The notes under the pieces are model-generated. The model was not told the DNA's origin. It searched no databases and saw only the letters and a program-made list of their open reading frames with translations. 64,000 nucleotides of DNA. Source: Curtobacterium sp. 9128 (GTDB lineage: Bacteria > Actinomycetota > Actinomycetes > Actinomycetales > Microbacteriaceae). Shown in pieces: positions 1 through 9,104 of this stretch. Made by a program: the position numbers and the translations under genes. The first letter of the stretch is position 1. Every line of letters starts with the position of its first letter. Location: positions 682,001 to 746,000 of the forward strand of contig NZ_LT576451.1 of the NCBI RefSeq assembly GCF_900086645.1, given 5' to 3'.

Positions 1-922
1 CGAGACCCGTCTCCACCCGTCCGAGCTCGTGCTGCCGATGTTCATCCGCGAGGGCGCCACGTCCGCGGTGGACATCTCGAGCATGCCCGGGGTGCAGCAG
101 CACTCGCTCGACTCGTTCCGGCGCGCGCTCGTCGACGCCGCCGACGCCGGGATCGGCGGGGTGAACCTGTTCGGCGTGCCCGTCTCGAAGGACGCGACCG
201 GTTCGGGTGCGACCGACCCCGACGGCATCCTCAACGTGGCGATCCGCATCGCGCGTGAAGAGGTGGGTGACGCGCTCGTCGTGCAGTCCGACCTGTGCCT
301 CGACGAGTTCACCGACCACGGGCACTGCGGTGTCCTGGCCGCGGACGGCAGTGTCGACAACGACGCGACCCTGCTGCGCTACCGCGACATGGCGGTCGCC
401 CAGGCCGAGGCCGGCGCCGAGCTCGTCTGCATGAGCGGCATGATGGACGGCCAGATCGCCGCCGCACGTGACGCGCTCGATGCCGCGGGGTTCACCGGCA
501 CCGCACTCCTCGCGTACGCGGCGAAGTACGCGTCGGCGTTCTACGGCCCCTTCCGCGAGGCCGTGTCGTCGTCGCTCGTCGGCGACCGGCGGACCTACCA
601 GATCGATGCCGCGAACGGTCGCCAGGGCCTCCGCGAGGTGGCTCTGGACGTGGACGAGGGCGCCGACATCGTGATGGTGAAGCCCGCGATGAGCTACCTC
701 GACGTCCTCGCGTCGACCGCTGCGACGTCGCCGGTCCCGGTCTGGGCGTACCAGATCTCCGGCGAGTACGCGATGATCACCGCGGCGGCGCAGAACGGCT
801 GGATCGACCGCGACGCCGCCGCGATGGAGTCGCTCGTCGGCATCAAGCGCGCCGGCGCCGACGCGATCCTGACCTACTTCGCGGTCGACATCGCCCGCAC
901 GCTCCGCCAGGAAGGCATCTGA
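1..922 (+). CDS. hemB: Delta-aminolevulinic acid dehydratase (porphobilinogen synthase), 5' partial
   Basis: HemB joins two 5-aminolevulinate molecules into porphobilinogen in cytosolic heme biosynthesis. The frame is open from the first base, so the start lies upstream of the window; the GTG at 29 is internal. Both Schiff-base lysines are visible: [10 protein letters not shown] (Lys codon 524-526) and [11 protein letters not shown] (Lys codon 680-682). The metal site reads [12 protein letters not shown], so the middle ligand of the classical Zn Cys-x-Cys...Cys site is Asp. The stop overlaps the hemL start (ATGA), indicating co-translation. Confidence 0.97.
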   Translation, partial: ETRLHPSELVLPMFIREGATSAVDISSMPGVQQHSLDSFRRALVDAADAGIGGVNLFGVPVSKDATGSGATDPDGILNVAIRIAREEVGDALVVQSDLCLDEFTDHGHCGVLAADGSVDNDATLLRYRDMAVAQAEAGAELVCMSGMMDGQIAAARDALDAAGFTGTALLAYAAKYASAFYGPFREAVSSSLVGDRRTYQIDAANGRQGLREVALDVDEGADIVMVKPAMSYLDVLASTAATSPVPVWAYQISGEYAMITAAAQNGWIDRDAAAMESLVGIKRAGADAILTYFAVDIARTLRQEGI

Positions 923-2274
923 TGACGACCGCAGCTTCTCCCATGACGAACGGCCAGCTCTTCGGCCGCGCGAAGAACAGCATCCCCGGCGGCGTGAACT
1001 CGCCGGTCCGCGCCTACGGTTCCGTCGGCGGCACCCCGCGGTTCCTGGTGTCCGCGAAGGGGCCGTACGTCACCGACGCCGAGGGGCGCGAGTACGTCGA
1101 CATGGTCGCGTCGTGGGGGCCCGCGATCCTGGGGCACGCGCACCCGGGCACGGTCGAGGCCGTCCAGCAGGCCGCCGCACGCGGGCTGTCGTTCGGTGCG
1201 TCGACCCCCGGGGAGACCGAGCTCGCCGAACTCGTGAAGCAGCGGGTGTCGGTCGACGGCGACGGCCCCATCGAGAAGCTCCGACTCGTGTCCACCGGGA
1301 CCGAGGCCACGATGACGGCGATCCGGCTCGCCCGCGGGTACACCGGTCGGGACCTGCTCGTGAAGTTCGCCGGGCACTACCACGGCCACTCCGACTCCCT
1401 GCTGGCCGAGGCCGGATCCGGCGTCGCGACACTTGCGCTCCCGGGGAGCGCCGGCATCACCGCGGAGACGGCGGCGCAGACCCTCGTGCTGCCGTACAAC
1501 GACCTCGACGCCGTCCGCCGCGCGTTCGACGAGCACTCCGAGCGCATCGCCGGCGTCATCGTCGAGGCCGCCGCCGCGAACATGGGTGTGCTCGCGCCGG
1601 AACGTGGCTTCAACCGGGCGCTCGCGCAGATCGTGCAGTCGCACGGCGCGCTGCTCATCGTCGACGAGGTCCTGACCGGGTTCCGCGTCGGGGCCGCCGG
1701 GTGGTGGGGGCTCGAAGCGTCGAAGGTCGTCCCGGACGGCGCCGGGTGGAAGCCCGACCTGATCACGTTCGGCAAGGTCATCGGCGGCGGTATGCCCCTC
1801 GCGGCGCTCGGTGGTCGTCGCGAGGTCATGGACTACCTCGCCCCGCTCGGCCCCGTGTACCAGGCGGGGACGCTCTCCGGGAACCCGCTGGCGGTGGCCG
1901 CCGGGATCGCCACGCTCCGTGCGGCGACGGCATCGGTCTACGAGTCGCTGAACCGGACGGCGTCGGTGATCTCCGCGGCGACGTCGGAGGCGCTGTCGGC
2001 CGAGGGGGTCGCGCACACCGTCCAGCGCGCCGGGAACCTGTTCTCGTTCGCGTTCTCGGAGCAAGCACCGCGCAACTACGACGACGTGCGGGCGCAGGAC
2101 ACCTGGCGGTACGCGCCGGTCTTCCACGCGATGCTCGATGCCGGTGTGACGCTGCCGCCGAGTGTGTTCGAGGCGTGGTTCGTCACGGCCGCCCACGACG
2201 ACCGTGCCGTCGGGCGGGTGCTCGACGCGCTGCCGGCTGCGGCGAAGGCGGCTGCAGCGGCCACGGCCCCCTGA
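922..2274 (+). CDS. hemL: Glutamate-1-semialdehyde 2,1-aminomutase
   Basis: This PLP enzyme converts glutamate-1-semialdehyde into 5-aminolevulinate, the substrate of the HemB encoded immediately upstream, so the two catalyse consecutive steps of the C5 heme route. The protein is 450 aa, the usual family length. The N-terminal [10 protein letters not shown] signature and the PLP lysine in [12 protein letters not shown] (Lys285) are present, as is the EVLTGFR cofactor-binding Asp region. The ATG overlaps the hemB stop by 4 nt. No terminator is obvious before the next gene. Confidence 0.97.
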   Translation: MTTAASPMTNGQLFGRAKNSIPGGVNSPVRAYGSVGGTPRFLVSAKGPYVTDAEGREYVDMVASWGPAILGHAHPGTVEAVQQAAARGLSFGASTPGETELAELVKQRVSVDGDGPIEKLRLVSTGTEATMTAIRLARGYTGRDLLVKFAGHYHGHSDSLLAEAGSGVATLALPGSAGITAETAAQTLVLPYNDLDAVRRAFDEHSERIAGVIVEAAAANMGVLAPERGFNRALAQIVQSHGALLIVDEVLTGFRVGAAGWWGLEASKVVPDGAGWKPDLITFGKVIGGGMPLAALGGRREVMDYLAPLGPVYQAGTLSGNPLAVAAGIATLRAATASVYESLNRTASVISAATSEALSAEGVAHTVQRAGNLFSFAFSEQAPRNYDDVRAQDTWRYAPVFHAMLDAGVTLPPSVFEAWFVTAAHDDRAVGRVLDALPAAAKAAAAATAP

Positions 2275-2293
2275 CCGCTGGTTGGATGGCGGC

Positions 2294-2752
2294 ATGCAAC
2301 TCGCCGAAGCCCTCATCGAGCGGGCCGACCTGCAGAAGCGCATCGAGCAGCTCCGCGCCCGGATCGCGGGGAACGCCCGCTACCAGGAGGGCGAGGAGCC
2401 GGACGAGGACGCCGCTGCGCTCCTGGTCGAAGCCGAGTCGGCGATCGATGCGCTGGAGTCGCTCGTCGCCCGCATCAACGCGACGAACTCCGCGACCGTG
2501 CTCCCCGACGGCACGACCGTGACCACACTCCTGGCGCGCCGTGACGCACTCCGGCTCCGGCACGCGCTGGTCACCGGCGCGGCGGACGCGACCGGTGGTG
2601 GCTCGTACCGGCAGATGCGCAGTGAGCTCCGCACGTTCGCCGCGCTGCCGACGGCGGAGCTCCGGTCACGTGCCGATGCCCTCGCGAAGGAGCTCCGCGA
2701 GCTCGACGCGACGATCCAGCGCACGAACTGGGAGGTCGCCCTGGCGGACTGA
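2294..2752 (+). CDS. DIP1984 family protein
   Basis: This 152-aa, mostly helical, charged protein starts MQLAEALIERADLQKRI and resembles the DIP1984 family (named from Corynebacterium diphtheriae), whose function is not established. It contains Arg/Glu-rich coiled-coil-like stretches at both ends and a central LPDGTTVTTLLARRDAL segment. The ATG at 2294 is chosen because the longer frame upstream runs through hemL. It lies 19 nt after hemL on the same strand and may be co-transcribed, but nothing ties it to heme synthesis. Confidence 0.8.
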   Translation: MQLAEALIERADLQKRIEQLRARIAGNARYQEGEEPDEDAAALLVEAESAIDALESLVARINATNSATVLPDGTTVTTLLARRDALRLRHALVTGAADATGGGSYRQMRSELRTFAALPTAELRSRADALAKELRELDATIQRTNWEVALAD

Positions 2753-2975
2753 CACGACGAGCACGCGGTGCGTCGGTAGGCGGACCGGGGCGGGTACGGA
2801 CCCGATGGACCGGCGGGTGATCCGGTCCTCTGTCGGCGCCGTGGGCAGCGCCAGGCGCAAGCCGTGCACATCGCAGCCCAGCACCGAGCACCGGTGACGG
2901 CGTACAGGGCACATCGCAGAACCGCGTACCGACCGGACCACCGAGGGTGGGACAGGGGACAGCACCGCTTCCCGG

Positions 2976-3761
2976 CTAGGCCGAGCGTCGAGCGTGCCAG
3001 CGCCCTTCTGCGCGCACGATGGCGAGCGGGAAGTCGAACGCGTGCGACACGGCGGACGACGTGATCACCTCGTCGGCGTCGCCCTGCGCGACGGCGGCAC
3101 CGTCCCGGAGCAGCATCGCGTGGGACGTGGACGCCGGCAGGTCCTCGAGGTGGTGCGTGACCATCACGCTGCCGAGGTCCGGGTGTCGTCCGCGGAGGGC
3201 GTCGATCGTCTCCAGGAGGTGCTCGCGGGCGGCGACGTCGAGCCCTGTCGCCGGCTCGTCGAGGAGCAGGAGCTCCGGCTCCGACATCAGTGCTCGGGCG
3301 ATGAGCGCACGGCCGCGTTCGCCCTGGGACAGGACCGGCCACCGGGAGTCGCGACGTGCCGTGAGTCCCACCGAGGCGATGTGCTCCTCGGCGCGTGCGA
3401 CCTCGTCCGCCGTCGGCTCCCACCGCATCATGAGGTCCGTCGTCCCGGTCAGCCCGGTCAGGACGGTCTCGAACACCGTCAGCGGGGAGAGCATGCGGTG
3501 CCGGGGGTCGACGTGCCCGATGTGCTCGCGGAGTGCTCGGACGTCGACCCGGCCGAGCCGCGATCCGAGGACCTCGACCGTGCCGGCGGTGGGGTGCCCT
3601 GTCGCCCCGAGAACGGCGAGCAAGGTCGACTTGCCGGCGCCGTTCGGTCCGAGCAGGGCCCAGTGCTCGCCGCGCCGGACGGTCAGGTCGATGTCGTGCA
3701 AGAGGTCTCGGCCGGACCGGGTCACGCGGACGCCGGCGGCACTGATGAGGACGTCGTTCAC
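2976..3761 (-). CDS. ABC transporter ATP-binding protein
   Basis: This 261-aa stand-alone ABC ATPase has Walker A GPNGAGKST (residues 38-46), signature LSQGERGRALIA, Walker B LLLLDEPATGLD and a switch His in MVTHHLEDLP. No permease or binding protein is adjacent, so the substrate is unknown; it resembles ModF/YlmA-type ATPases. The GTG start at 3761 overlaps the stop of the upstream regulator gene (GTGA), so it is probably translated as the last gene of a three-gene unit with two GntR-type regulators. A longer frame upstream is a shadow of those genes. Confidence 0.9.
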   Translation of the reverse strand: MNDVLISAAGVRVTRSGRDLLHDIDLTVRRGEHWALLGPNGAGKSTLLAVLGATGHPTAGTVEVLGSRLGRVDVRALREHIGHVDPRHRMLSPLTVFETVLTGLTGTTDLMMRWEPTADEVARAEEHIASVGLTARRDSRWPVLSQGERGRALIARALMSEPELLLLDEPATGLDVAAREHLLETIDALRGRHPDLGSVMVTHHLEDLPASTSHAMLLRDGAAVAQGDADEVITSSAVSHAFDFPLAIVRAEGRWHARRSA

Positions 3762-5122
3762 GACTCCATCGTTCCGTACCGCGCACGGACGTCGACGACG
3801 TGCGCGTCGAAGTGGGTGGCGAGCGCGTGGAACGCCTCCGACACGGTGTCGGCGTCGCGGGAGTGGACTGCCTGGTCGAGCAGCTGGAGGTAGTCCTCGA
3901 CGGCCCACTGCCGAACCGGCGGCGGCTCCGGCAGGATGTACGCCAACCGGGAGATCACGACGCTCGTCGTCTGTCGCATGGCGCGGTTCGGGCTGCGGAG
4001 CGCGAAGAACCTGGCGATCTCGAGCAGCGTGCCCGTGTAGGCGAAGTCCCGGACCCTGGCCTCACGCCGGGTCCGAGCGACCAGGGCGTCCAGCTCGGCG
4101 ACGTCCGCGTCGGTCAGGTCCGCGATGCAGGTCCGTGCACACATCTCGTGCAGTCCGAGCAGCAGCCCGACCGTCTGCGCCCAGTCGTCGACCGTCGGCG
4201 TCGTCACCAGGATGCTGTCGTCGCGGTCGGGACCGGCGGCGACGAGCCCCATCACCTCGAGCCGTCGGATCATCGGCAACAGGCGCTGCAGGGGGACCCG
4301 GAACCGTGCGGTGAGGTCCCGGAACGCGTACGAGCGACCCGGTTCGAGCGACCCGTCGCGCACGGATCCGAGGAGTTCGAACCAGTCGTCGTCCGCGCGC
4401 CAGTCGGCCCAGTAGAGGGTCTCCGACGCTCCTCCAGCCGGGCGGGCCAGCGAGTCCGGCTCCCGGCCCAGTTCTCGGGCGCTCTCCGCCAGGTAGCGGC
4501 TCCACAGCCGCGCCAGCACGTGCGCGGCGCGTTCGGCGCTCCGGACGTCCCGGAGGCGGAGCGCCTGCGACGAGGAGGCCAGCCAGGCCTCGACGTCCGG
4601 GTTCCGCCACGGGGGTCTGGTGGCGAGGCCGTAGCGGGTCTGCTGCATCGACCGCACGAGGAGCCGTGCCGTGAAGGAATCCGGGCTCGTGCCCGCCCAG
4701 AAGTCGAGCGTCGCGAGCACCGTCGTGTCGAGCTCGTCGCCACGGTCGGCAGCCGCACGACGCGTGGCGGCCACGAGGGCGGCGTACCGCTCGACGTCGT
4801 CGTCCGCCGCGACGGGCACCAGGGCGCGCATCGCCACCTCGACGACACCGACGAGCAACCAGGTGCCCTCGGCCCACGCCACCGGGTCGAGCGGCGGGAA
4901 GCGCACCACGTCCCCGGGCAGCACGCGGGCCAGGCCGATGTCCGCGAGCCGCTGCAGGGCGCCCTCGAGCACCGCTGGGTGCACGGCGAACCGATCGCAG
5001 AGCGCGAGCACGTCGTAGTCGGTGTCGTCGCGGAGCGAGCCGTCCCGGATGCCGGCGAGCACGGTGGTGAACGCCTCGTCGAACACGGGACGACGGTCCC
5101 TGCCCGAGCGCGCGTCGTCCAT
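3758..5122 (-). CDS. Double-length GntR/FCD-like regulator (two tandem modules)
   Basis: This 454-aa protein is built of two successive GntR-like units. Each has a short winged-helix-like segment introduced by RDGSL (near residues 20 and 245), followed by a helical FCD-like domain. The second unit carries TPTVDDWAQ, nearly the TPTIDDWVI of the neighbouring GntR protein. The canonical recognition helix SRTPIREA is replaced by HPAVLEGA in unit 1 and PLQRLLPM in unit 2, so DNA contacts may be altered or lost. It starts 2 nt after the upstream GntR stop and overlaps the ABC gene. The role is unknown; ligand sensing or heteromer formation with the adjacent regulator is inference. Confidence 0.75.
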   Translation of the reverse strand: MDDARSGRDRRPVFDEAFTTVLAGIRDGSLRDDTDYDVLALCDRFAVHPAVLEGALQRLADIGLARVLPGDVVRFPPLDPVAWAEGTWLLVGVVEVAMRALVPVAADDDVERYAALVAATRRAAADRGDELDTTVLATLDFWAGTSPDSFTARLLVRSMQQTRYGLATRPPWRNPDVEAWLASSSQALRLRDVRSAERAAHVLARLWSRYLAESARELGREPDSLARPAGGASETLYWADWRADDDWFELLGSVRDGSLEPGRSYAFRDLTARFRVPLQRLLPMIRRLEVMGLVAAGPDRDDSILVTTPTVDDWAQTVGLLLGLHEMCARTCIADLTDADVAELDALVARTRREARVRDFAYTGTLLEIARFFALRSPNRAMRQTTSVVISRLAYILPEPPPVRQWAVEDYLQLLDQAVHSRDADTVSEAFHALATHFDAHVVDVRARYGTMES

Positions 5123-5124
5123 GG

Positions 5125-5793
5125 TCAGCCGCGCGCGGCGCGGACCGACTCGATGTGCTGCTCGAAGTTGCGCGTGAGTGCACGCCCTGCCTCGGCCGCG
5201 GTCTCGCCGTCGCGGTCTTCGAGCGCGGAGCGCAGGATCGAGAAGAAGGCCTCGGACTCGTACTGCTCGAACGCCGGCGTCGGGTTGAGCGTGAAGCGCA
5301 CGCGCTCCAGGGCGCCGTCGGCAGCGACCTGCACGAGCGGGTTGCCGCCGTGCGCGATCGCGAACTCGACGATCTCGGTGACGGCGCCGCTGAACCCGTA
5401 GTCGCGGACCCTCCGGAGCCCGTCGGCACGGTCGAGGAGCTTCTCGAGCGCGGAGGCATCGGCGTCGGTGTACTCGGGAACGCCCCAGCGCAGGCTGAGT
5501 TCGAAGAACCCGGCCATGGCGCGCGTGGCGATCACCCAGTCGTCGATCGTCGGCGTCGCGACACGGGTGTACCGGTTCGCTTCCATCTCCACGAGCCCGA
5601 TGTCGACGAGCTTCGCGATCGCCTCGCGGATCGGGGTGCGACTCACCCCGAGCCACTGCACCAACTCGTCGTCATTGAGGCGTTCGCCGTGCTGGAGCGT
5701 GCCGTCGCGGAGCGCCGCGAGCATCTTGTCGTAGACGACGTCGCGCAGGAGCTTCCGGGGCGAGTTCTCGACGGTGGACTTCGGGACCGGCAT
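5125..5793 (-). CDS. GntR family transcriptional regulator with FCD-like domain
   Basis: This 222-aa DNA-binding regulator has a GntR winged helix (LQHGERLNDDELVQWLGVSR followed by TPIREA) in residues about 15-80 and a helical ligand-binding domain after it. ATG 5793 is preferred over a GTG 15 nt upstream because AGGAG sits 8 nt before it. It heads a tight unit with the double-length paralogue and the ABC ATPase. The AT-rich block just upstream is the likely promoter and autoregulatory site. Confidence 0.88.
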   Translation of the reverse strand: MPVPKSTVENSPRKLLRDVVYDKMLAALRDGTLQHGERLNDDELVQWLGVSRTPIREAIAKLVDIGLVEMEANRYTRVATPTIDDWVIATRAMAGFFELSLRWGVPEYTDADASALEKLLDRADGLRRVRDYGFSGAVTEIVEFAIAHGGNPLVQVAADGALERVRFTLNPTPAFEQYESEAFFSILRSALEDRDGETAAEAGRALTRNFEQHIESVRAARG

Positions 5794-5881
5794 CCGGGTG
5801 CTCCTCACATTGCGGCGTTCGGAATTCCAATCCTAACGTGTCAATATGCAAGCGTTTGTAGAATAATAGTATTGCAGAACG
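5794..5881 (-). promoter_or_regulatory. AT-rich promoter/operator region of the GntR operon
   Basis: In a GC-rich surrounding, 5829-5880 is strikingly AT-rich. On the minus strand TTGACA is present at 5844-5839. TGCAA (5847-5851) and TTGCA (5872-5876) form an inverted repeat with a 20-nt spacer, a possible regulator site. No convincing -10 at ideal spacing was found, so the exact promoter is uncertain. Confidence 0.4.
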
Positions 5882-6859
5882 TCAGTACGATGTATCGACG
5901 ATGGTTCGACCGTGCACCTGCCCGGCGACGATCGACGGCCCGAGCGCGATCGCCTCGGAGAGACCGACCGTGCGGGTGACGGACGCGAGCAGGGTCGGGT
6001 CGAGTTCGGCGGCGAGCAGGTTCCATGCCCCGCGCCGGAGCGCAGCCGGAGCGTCCACCGAGTTGATGCCGAGCAGCGACACCCCGCGCAGGATGAACGG
6101 CAGCACCGTCGTCTGGAGCTGGACGTCCTGGGCGAGCCCGCAGGCCGTCACCGCCCCGCCCCAGCGGGTCGAGGCGAGCAGGTTCGCGAGCGTCGCGCCG
6201 CCCACGCTGTCCACCGCGCCGGCCCACACCGCCTTCTGCATCGGCTTGCCGCGCTCCCCGAGCGGTCCACGGTCGACGACGTCCGTCGCACCCAGCGCCC
6301 GGAGCGACTCCGCGTTGCCCGGACGGCCGGTCGAGGCGGTCACGCGGTACCCGCGCCCGGCGAGGAGGGGGATGGCGACCGAACCGACGCCGCCGGAGGA
6401 CCCCGTCACGAGGACCGGGCCGTCCGACGGGTCGACGAAACGGGCGAGCGCCAGCACGCTGAGCGCGGCCGTGAACCCGGCGGTGCCGATCGCGGCGGCG
6501 AAGTCCTCCGGCACCGAGTCGGGCAGCACCACGAGCGACGCCGACGGCACGACCGCCCGGGTCGCCCACCCGCCGTGCCGCGTCTCACCGGCGCCGGCGC
6601 CGTTCAGGACCACGTGGTCGCCGATCGCGACGTCGTGCACGCCCGGGCCGAGCGCGGAGACCGTCCCGACCACGTCGATCCCCGGTACCAGCGGGTCGAT
6701 CCGGGCGACGCCCGGGTCACCGGCCAGCGCGAGGCCGTCCTTGTAGTTGACGCTGGAGTACGAGACGTCGACGAGGGCTTCGCCCTCGCCGGGGTCCGCC
6801 ACGTCGACGGACGTGACGGCGGGGGCACTGGAACTGGAGACGAGGACGGCGCGGGTCAC
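5882..6859 (-). CDS. AcuI/YhdH-type MDR oxidoreductase (acrylyl-CoA reductase-like)
   Basis: This 325-aa medium-chain dehydrogenase/reductase has an N-terminal GroES-like domain with SSVNYKDGLA, a hallmark of the YhdH/AcuI subgroup, and a Rossmann nucleotide-binding motif TGSSGGVGSVA near residue 155. No structural or catalytic zinc Cys cluster is visible, as expected for this subgroup. Known members reduce acryloyl-CoA or related enones with NADPH; the substrate here is unproven. It is a single gene downstream of, and on the same strand as, the GntR region promoter. Confidence 0.88.
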   Translation of the reverse strand: MTRAVLVSSSSAPAVTSVDVADPGEGEALVDVSYSSVNYKDGLALAGDPGVARIDPLVPGIDVVGTVSALGPGVHDVAIGDHVVLNGAGAGETRHGGWATRAVVPSASLVVLPDSVPEDFAAAIGTAGFTAALSVLALARFVDPSDGPVLVTGSSGGVGSVAIPLLAGRGYRVTASTGRPGNAESLRALGATDVVDRGPLGERGKPMQKAVWAGAVDSVGGATLANLLASTRWGGAVTACGLAQDVQLQTTVLPFILRGVSLLGINSVDAPAALRRGAWNLLAAELDPTLLASVTRTVGLSEAIALGPSIVAGQVHGRTIVDTSY

Positions 6860-6922
6860 GCGCCGAACGCTACCCCGAGCCTCCAGTCAGGGCTCGACCG
6901 GAAGGCCGGACCGGACCGGAGG

Positions 6923-7951
6923 TCACCCGAACAGGATGGCGGCCTCGTCGAACCGCGCCTGCGGCACGGTCTTCAGCTCACCGAGCGCGTCCTCGAACGA
7001 CACGTGCACGATGTCCGTGCCACGGAGCGCCACCATCCGTCCCCAGCGCTCCTCGACCACGGAGTCGATCGCCGCCAGGCCCAGGCGCGTCGAGAGCACC
7101 CGGTCGTACGCCGTCGGGGTGCCGCCGCGCTGGATGTGGCCGAGCGTCGTCGCACGTGTCTCGATGCCCGTCATCTCCTCGATGAGCGGTGCCAGGCGCT
7201 CGCCGATGCCCCCGAGCCGCGGGCGGCCGAAGGCGTCGAGCCCGCGCTCGGAGTGCGCGTTGTCCTCGTGGTCGGGGACGAACCCCTCGGCGACGACGAC
7301 GAGCGGCGCGCGGCCGCGGTCGTACGCGGACCGGACCCAGGACGCGATCTGTTCGAGCGAGGTCTTCTGCTCCGGGATGAGGATCGCGTGCGCACCGGCC
7401 GCCATGCCGGACTGCAGTGCGATCCAGCCGACGTGCCGGCCCATCACCTCGGCGACCATGCAGCGCGAATGCGACTCGCCGGTGGTGCGCAGGCGGTCCA
7501 TCGCCTCGGTCGCGATCTCGACCGCGGTGTCGAAGCCGAACGTGTAGTCGGTGGCGCCGAGGTCGTTGTCGACCGTCTTCGGGACGCCGACGATCTTCAG
7601 CCCGGCATCGGTGAGCCGCTTCGCCGCCGCCAGGGTGCCCTCGCCGCCGATCGCGATGATGGCGTCGATGCCGTGGCGCTCGAGCATGCGCTCGATGTTC
7701 TCCACGCCGCCCTTCTCGCCCTCGAACGGGTTCGTCCGGCTCGTCCCGAGGATCGTGCCGCCCTGCTTCGCGATGCCCTGGATGTCCTTGCGGCCGAGCG
7801 GGACGATGTCGCCCTCCACGACGCCGCGCCAGCCGTCGCGGAAGCCGACGAACTCGTGGCCGTGGATCGCGATGCCCTTGAGGACCGCGGCACGGATGAC
7901 CGCGTTGAGGCCGGGGCAGTCGCCGCCGGAGGTGAGGATGCCGATGCGCAT
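6923..7951 (-). CDS. pfkA: 6-phosphofructokinase, actinobacterial mixed-type (group III)
   Basis: This 342-aa kinase phosphorylates fructose-6-phosphate in glycolysis. It has TSGGDCPGLNAVIR at the N-terminus, GGEGTL and the catalytic PKTVDNDLGATD. The Gly in GGEGT is the residue that marks ATP use, where PPi enzymes carry Asp. The Lys of PKTVDND is the PPi-type residue. This combination is that of actinomycete group III ATP-PFKs. Start ATG 7951 has GGAG 7 nt upstream; the longer frame is rejected. It is divergent from the glycosylase gene, sharing a 74-bp intergenic region. Confidence 0.95.
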   Translation of the reverse strand: MRIGILTSGGDCPGLNAVIRAAVLKGIAIHGHEFVGFRDGWRGVVEGDIVPLGRKDIQGIAKQGGTILGTSRTNPFEGEKGGVENIERMLERHGIDAIIAIGGEGTLAAAKRLTDAGLKIVGVPKTVDNDLGATDYTFGFDTAVEIATEAMDRLRTTGESHSRCMVAEVMGRHVGWIALQSGMAAGAHAILIPEQKTSLEQIASWVRSAYDRGRAPLVVVAEGFVPDHEDNAHSERGLDAFGRPRLGGIGERLAPLIEEMTGIETRATTLGHIQRGGTPTAYDRVLSTRLGLAAIDSVVEERWGRMVALRGTDIVHVSFEDALGELKTVPQARFDEAAILFG

Positions 7952-8025
7952 GGTGGGACTCCGATGTCGGGTGTGTGGATCTGGTCCCATCTTGGCCGAC
8001 GGTGGTTTCGCTTACCATCCCTGTC

Positions 8026-8979
8026 ATGCGCCTCGCCCGTCTCGACCCGGCTCCGACCGGCGGCGTGCGACGGTTCGACACGGTCTACCGGCCAGGAGGC
8101 CCTGTGCACGTGGCCGCGACGCTCCGGCCCCTGCAGCGCGGCTCCGGCGACCCCGCGTTCCGGGTGGTCGGCTCGGACGTGTGGCTCGCGTTGCGCACGC
8201 CGGACGGGCCCGCGTCGGTGGCGATCCGGCAGGCCGGGGACTCGATCGGGATCTCCGCGTGGGGGGACGGCGCGGAGTGGGCGGTCGAGCACGGACCGGA
8301 CCTGGTCGGGCGTGGCGACGACTGGTCCGACCTCGACGTGTCCTCGCACGCGTTCCTCGCCGACGCCCGGCACCGGCAGCCGGGGCTGCGGTTGTGCCGG
8401 ACGAACACGGTCGTCGCGATGCTCGTGCCGGCGATCATGGAGCAGAAGGTCACCTCCCGGCAGGCATGGGGTGCATGGCGGTACCTGTTGCGCAAGTACG
8501 GCACCCCGGCACCAGGGCCCGCCCCCGTCGGGATGATCGTGCCGCCGTCCGCCGCCGAGTGGGCGAAGGTGCCGAGCTGGGAGTGGCACCGAGCCGGCAT
8601 CGAACCCGGGCGCTCGGCAACGGTCATGCGTGCCGTGAAGGTCGCCCCGGCCCTCGAACGGACGCTGGCGCTCGGCCGCGGGGGCACGGTCGTCGCCGCC
8701 CGGCTGCAATCGATCCCCGGCATCGGGAAGTGGACCGCTGCCGAGACGGCGCAGCGCTCCCACGGCGACCCGGACTCCCCGAGCGTCGGGGATTACCACG
8801 TGCCGGCGCTCGTCGGGTGGGCGCTGACGGGAGGCCCGGTGGACGACGACGGCATGCTCGAACTCCTCGAGCCCTGGCGTGGGCACCGCGAGCGGGTCGT
8901 GCGGCTCATCGGCGGCAGCGGTTTCCGGAAGCCCGCGTTCGGCCCCCGCATGACGATCCAGGACCACCGCCACCACTGA
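8026..8979 (+). CDS. AlkA-like DNA-3-methyladenine glycosylase (HhH-GPD)
   Basis: This 317-aa base-excision repair glycosylase removes alkylated purines. The helix-hairpin-helix LQSIPGIGKWTAAE lies at about residues 226-239 and is followed by the Gly/Pro region with catalytic Asp256 in SVGDYHVP. ATG 8026 is chosen because a -10-like TACCAT (8013-8018) ends 7 nt before it, implying a leaderless transcript. The upstream GTG at 7975 would overlap the pfkA promoter. The gene ends before a strong hairpin repeat. Confidence 0.9.
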   Translation: MRLARLDPAPTGGVRRFDTVYRPGGPVHVAATLRPLQRGSGDPAFRVVGSDVWLALRTPDGPASVAIRQAGDSIGISAWGDGAEWAVEHGPDLVGRGDDWSDLDVSSHAFLADARHRQPGLRLCRTNTVVAMLVPAIMEQKVTSRQAWGAWRYLLRKYGTPAPGPAPVGMIVPPSAAEWAKVPSWEWHRAGIEPGRSATVMRAVKVAPALERTLALGRGGTVVAARLQSIPGIGKWTAAETAQRSHGDPDSPSVGDYHVPALVGWALTGGPVDDDGMLELLEPWRGHRERVVRLIGGSGFRKPAFGPRMTIQDHRHH

Positions 8980-9020
8980 CCCCGCGGTGCCCGCGTACCC
9001 GCGTACCCGCGTACCCGCTT

Positions 9021-9088
9021 CGCACCCCGCCACGAACATCGCGCCCCGACACGACGGGGCGCGATGTTCGTCCTGGGGCGCGATCCCG
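9021..9088. repeat. 68-bp hairpin repeat, copy 1 (intergenic, convergent genes)
   Basis: A 17-bp perfect stem (9032-9048 with 9055-9071, loop of 6 nt) is flanked by an imperfect outer stem CGCACCCC/GGGGCGCG. The whole 68-nt block aligns without gaps to 32397-32464 with 59 identical positions. It separates the convergent glycosylase and lipoprotein genes and may serve as a bidirectional terminator, but no T-tract follows. Confidence 0.85.
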
Positions 9089-9104
9089 GGATCGCCGCCC
9101 AGGG

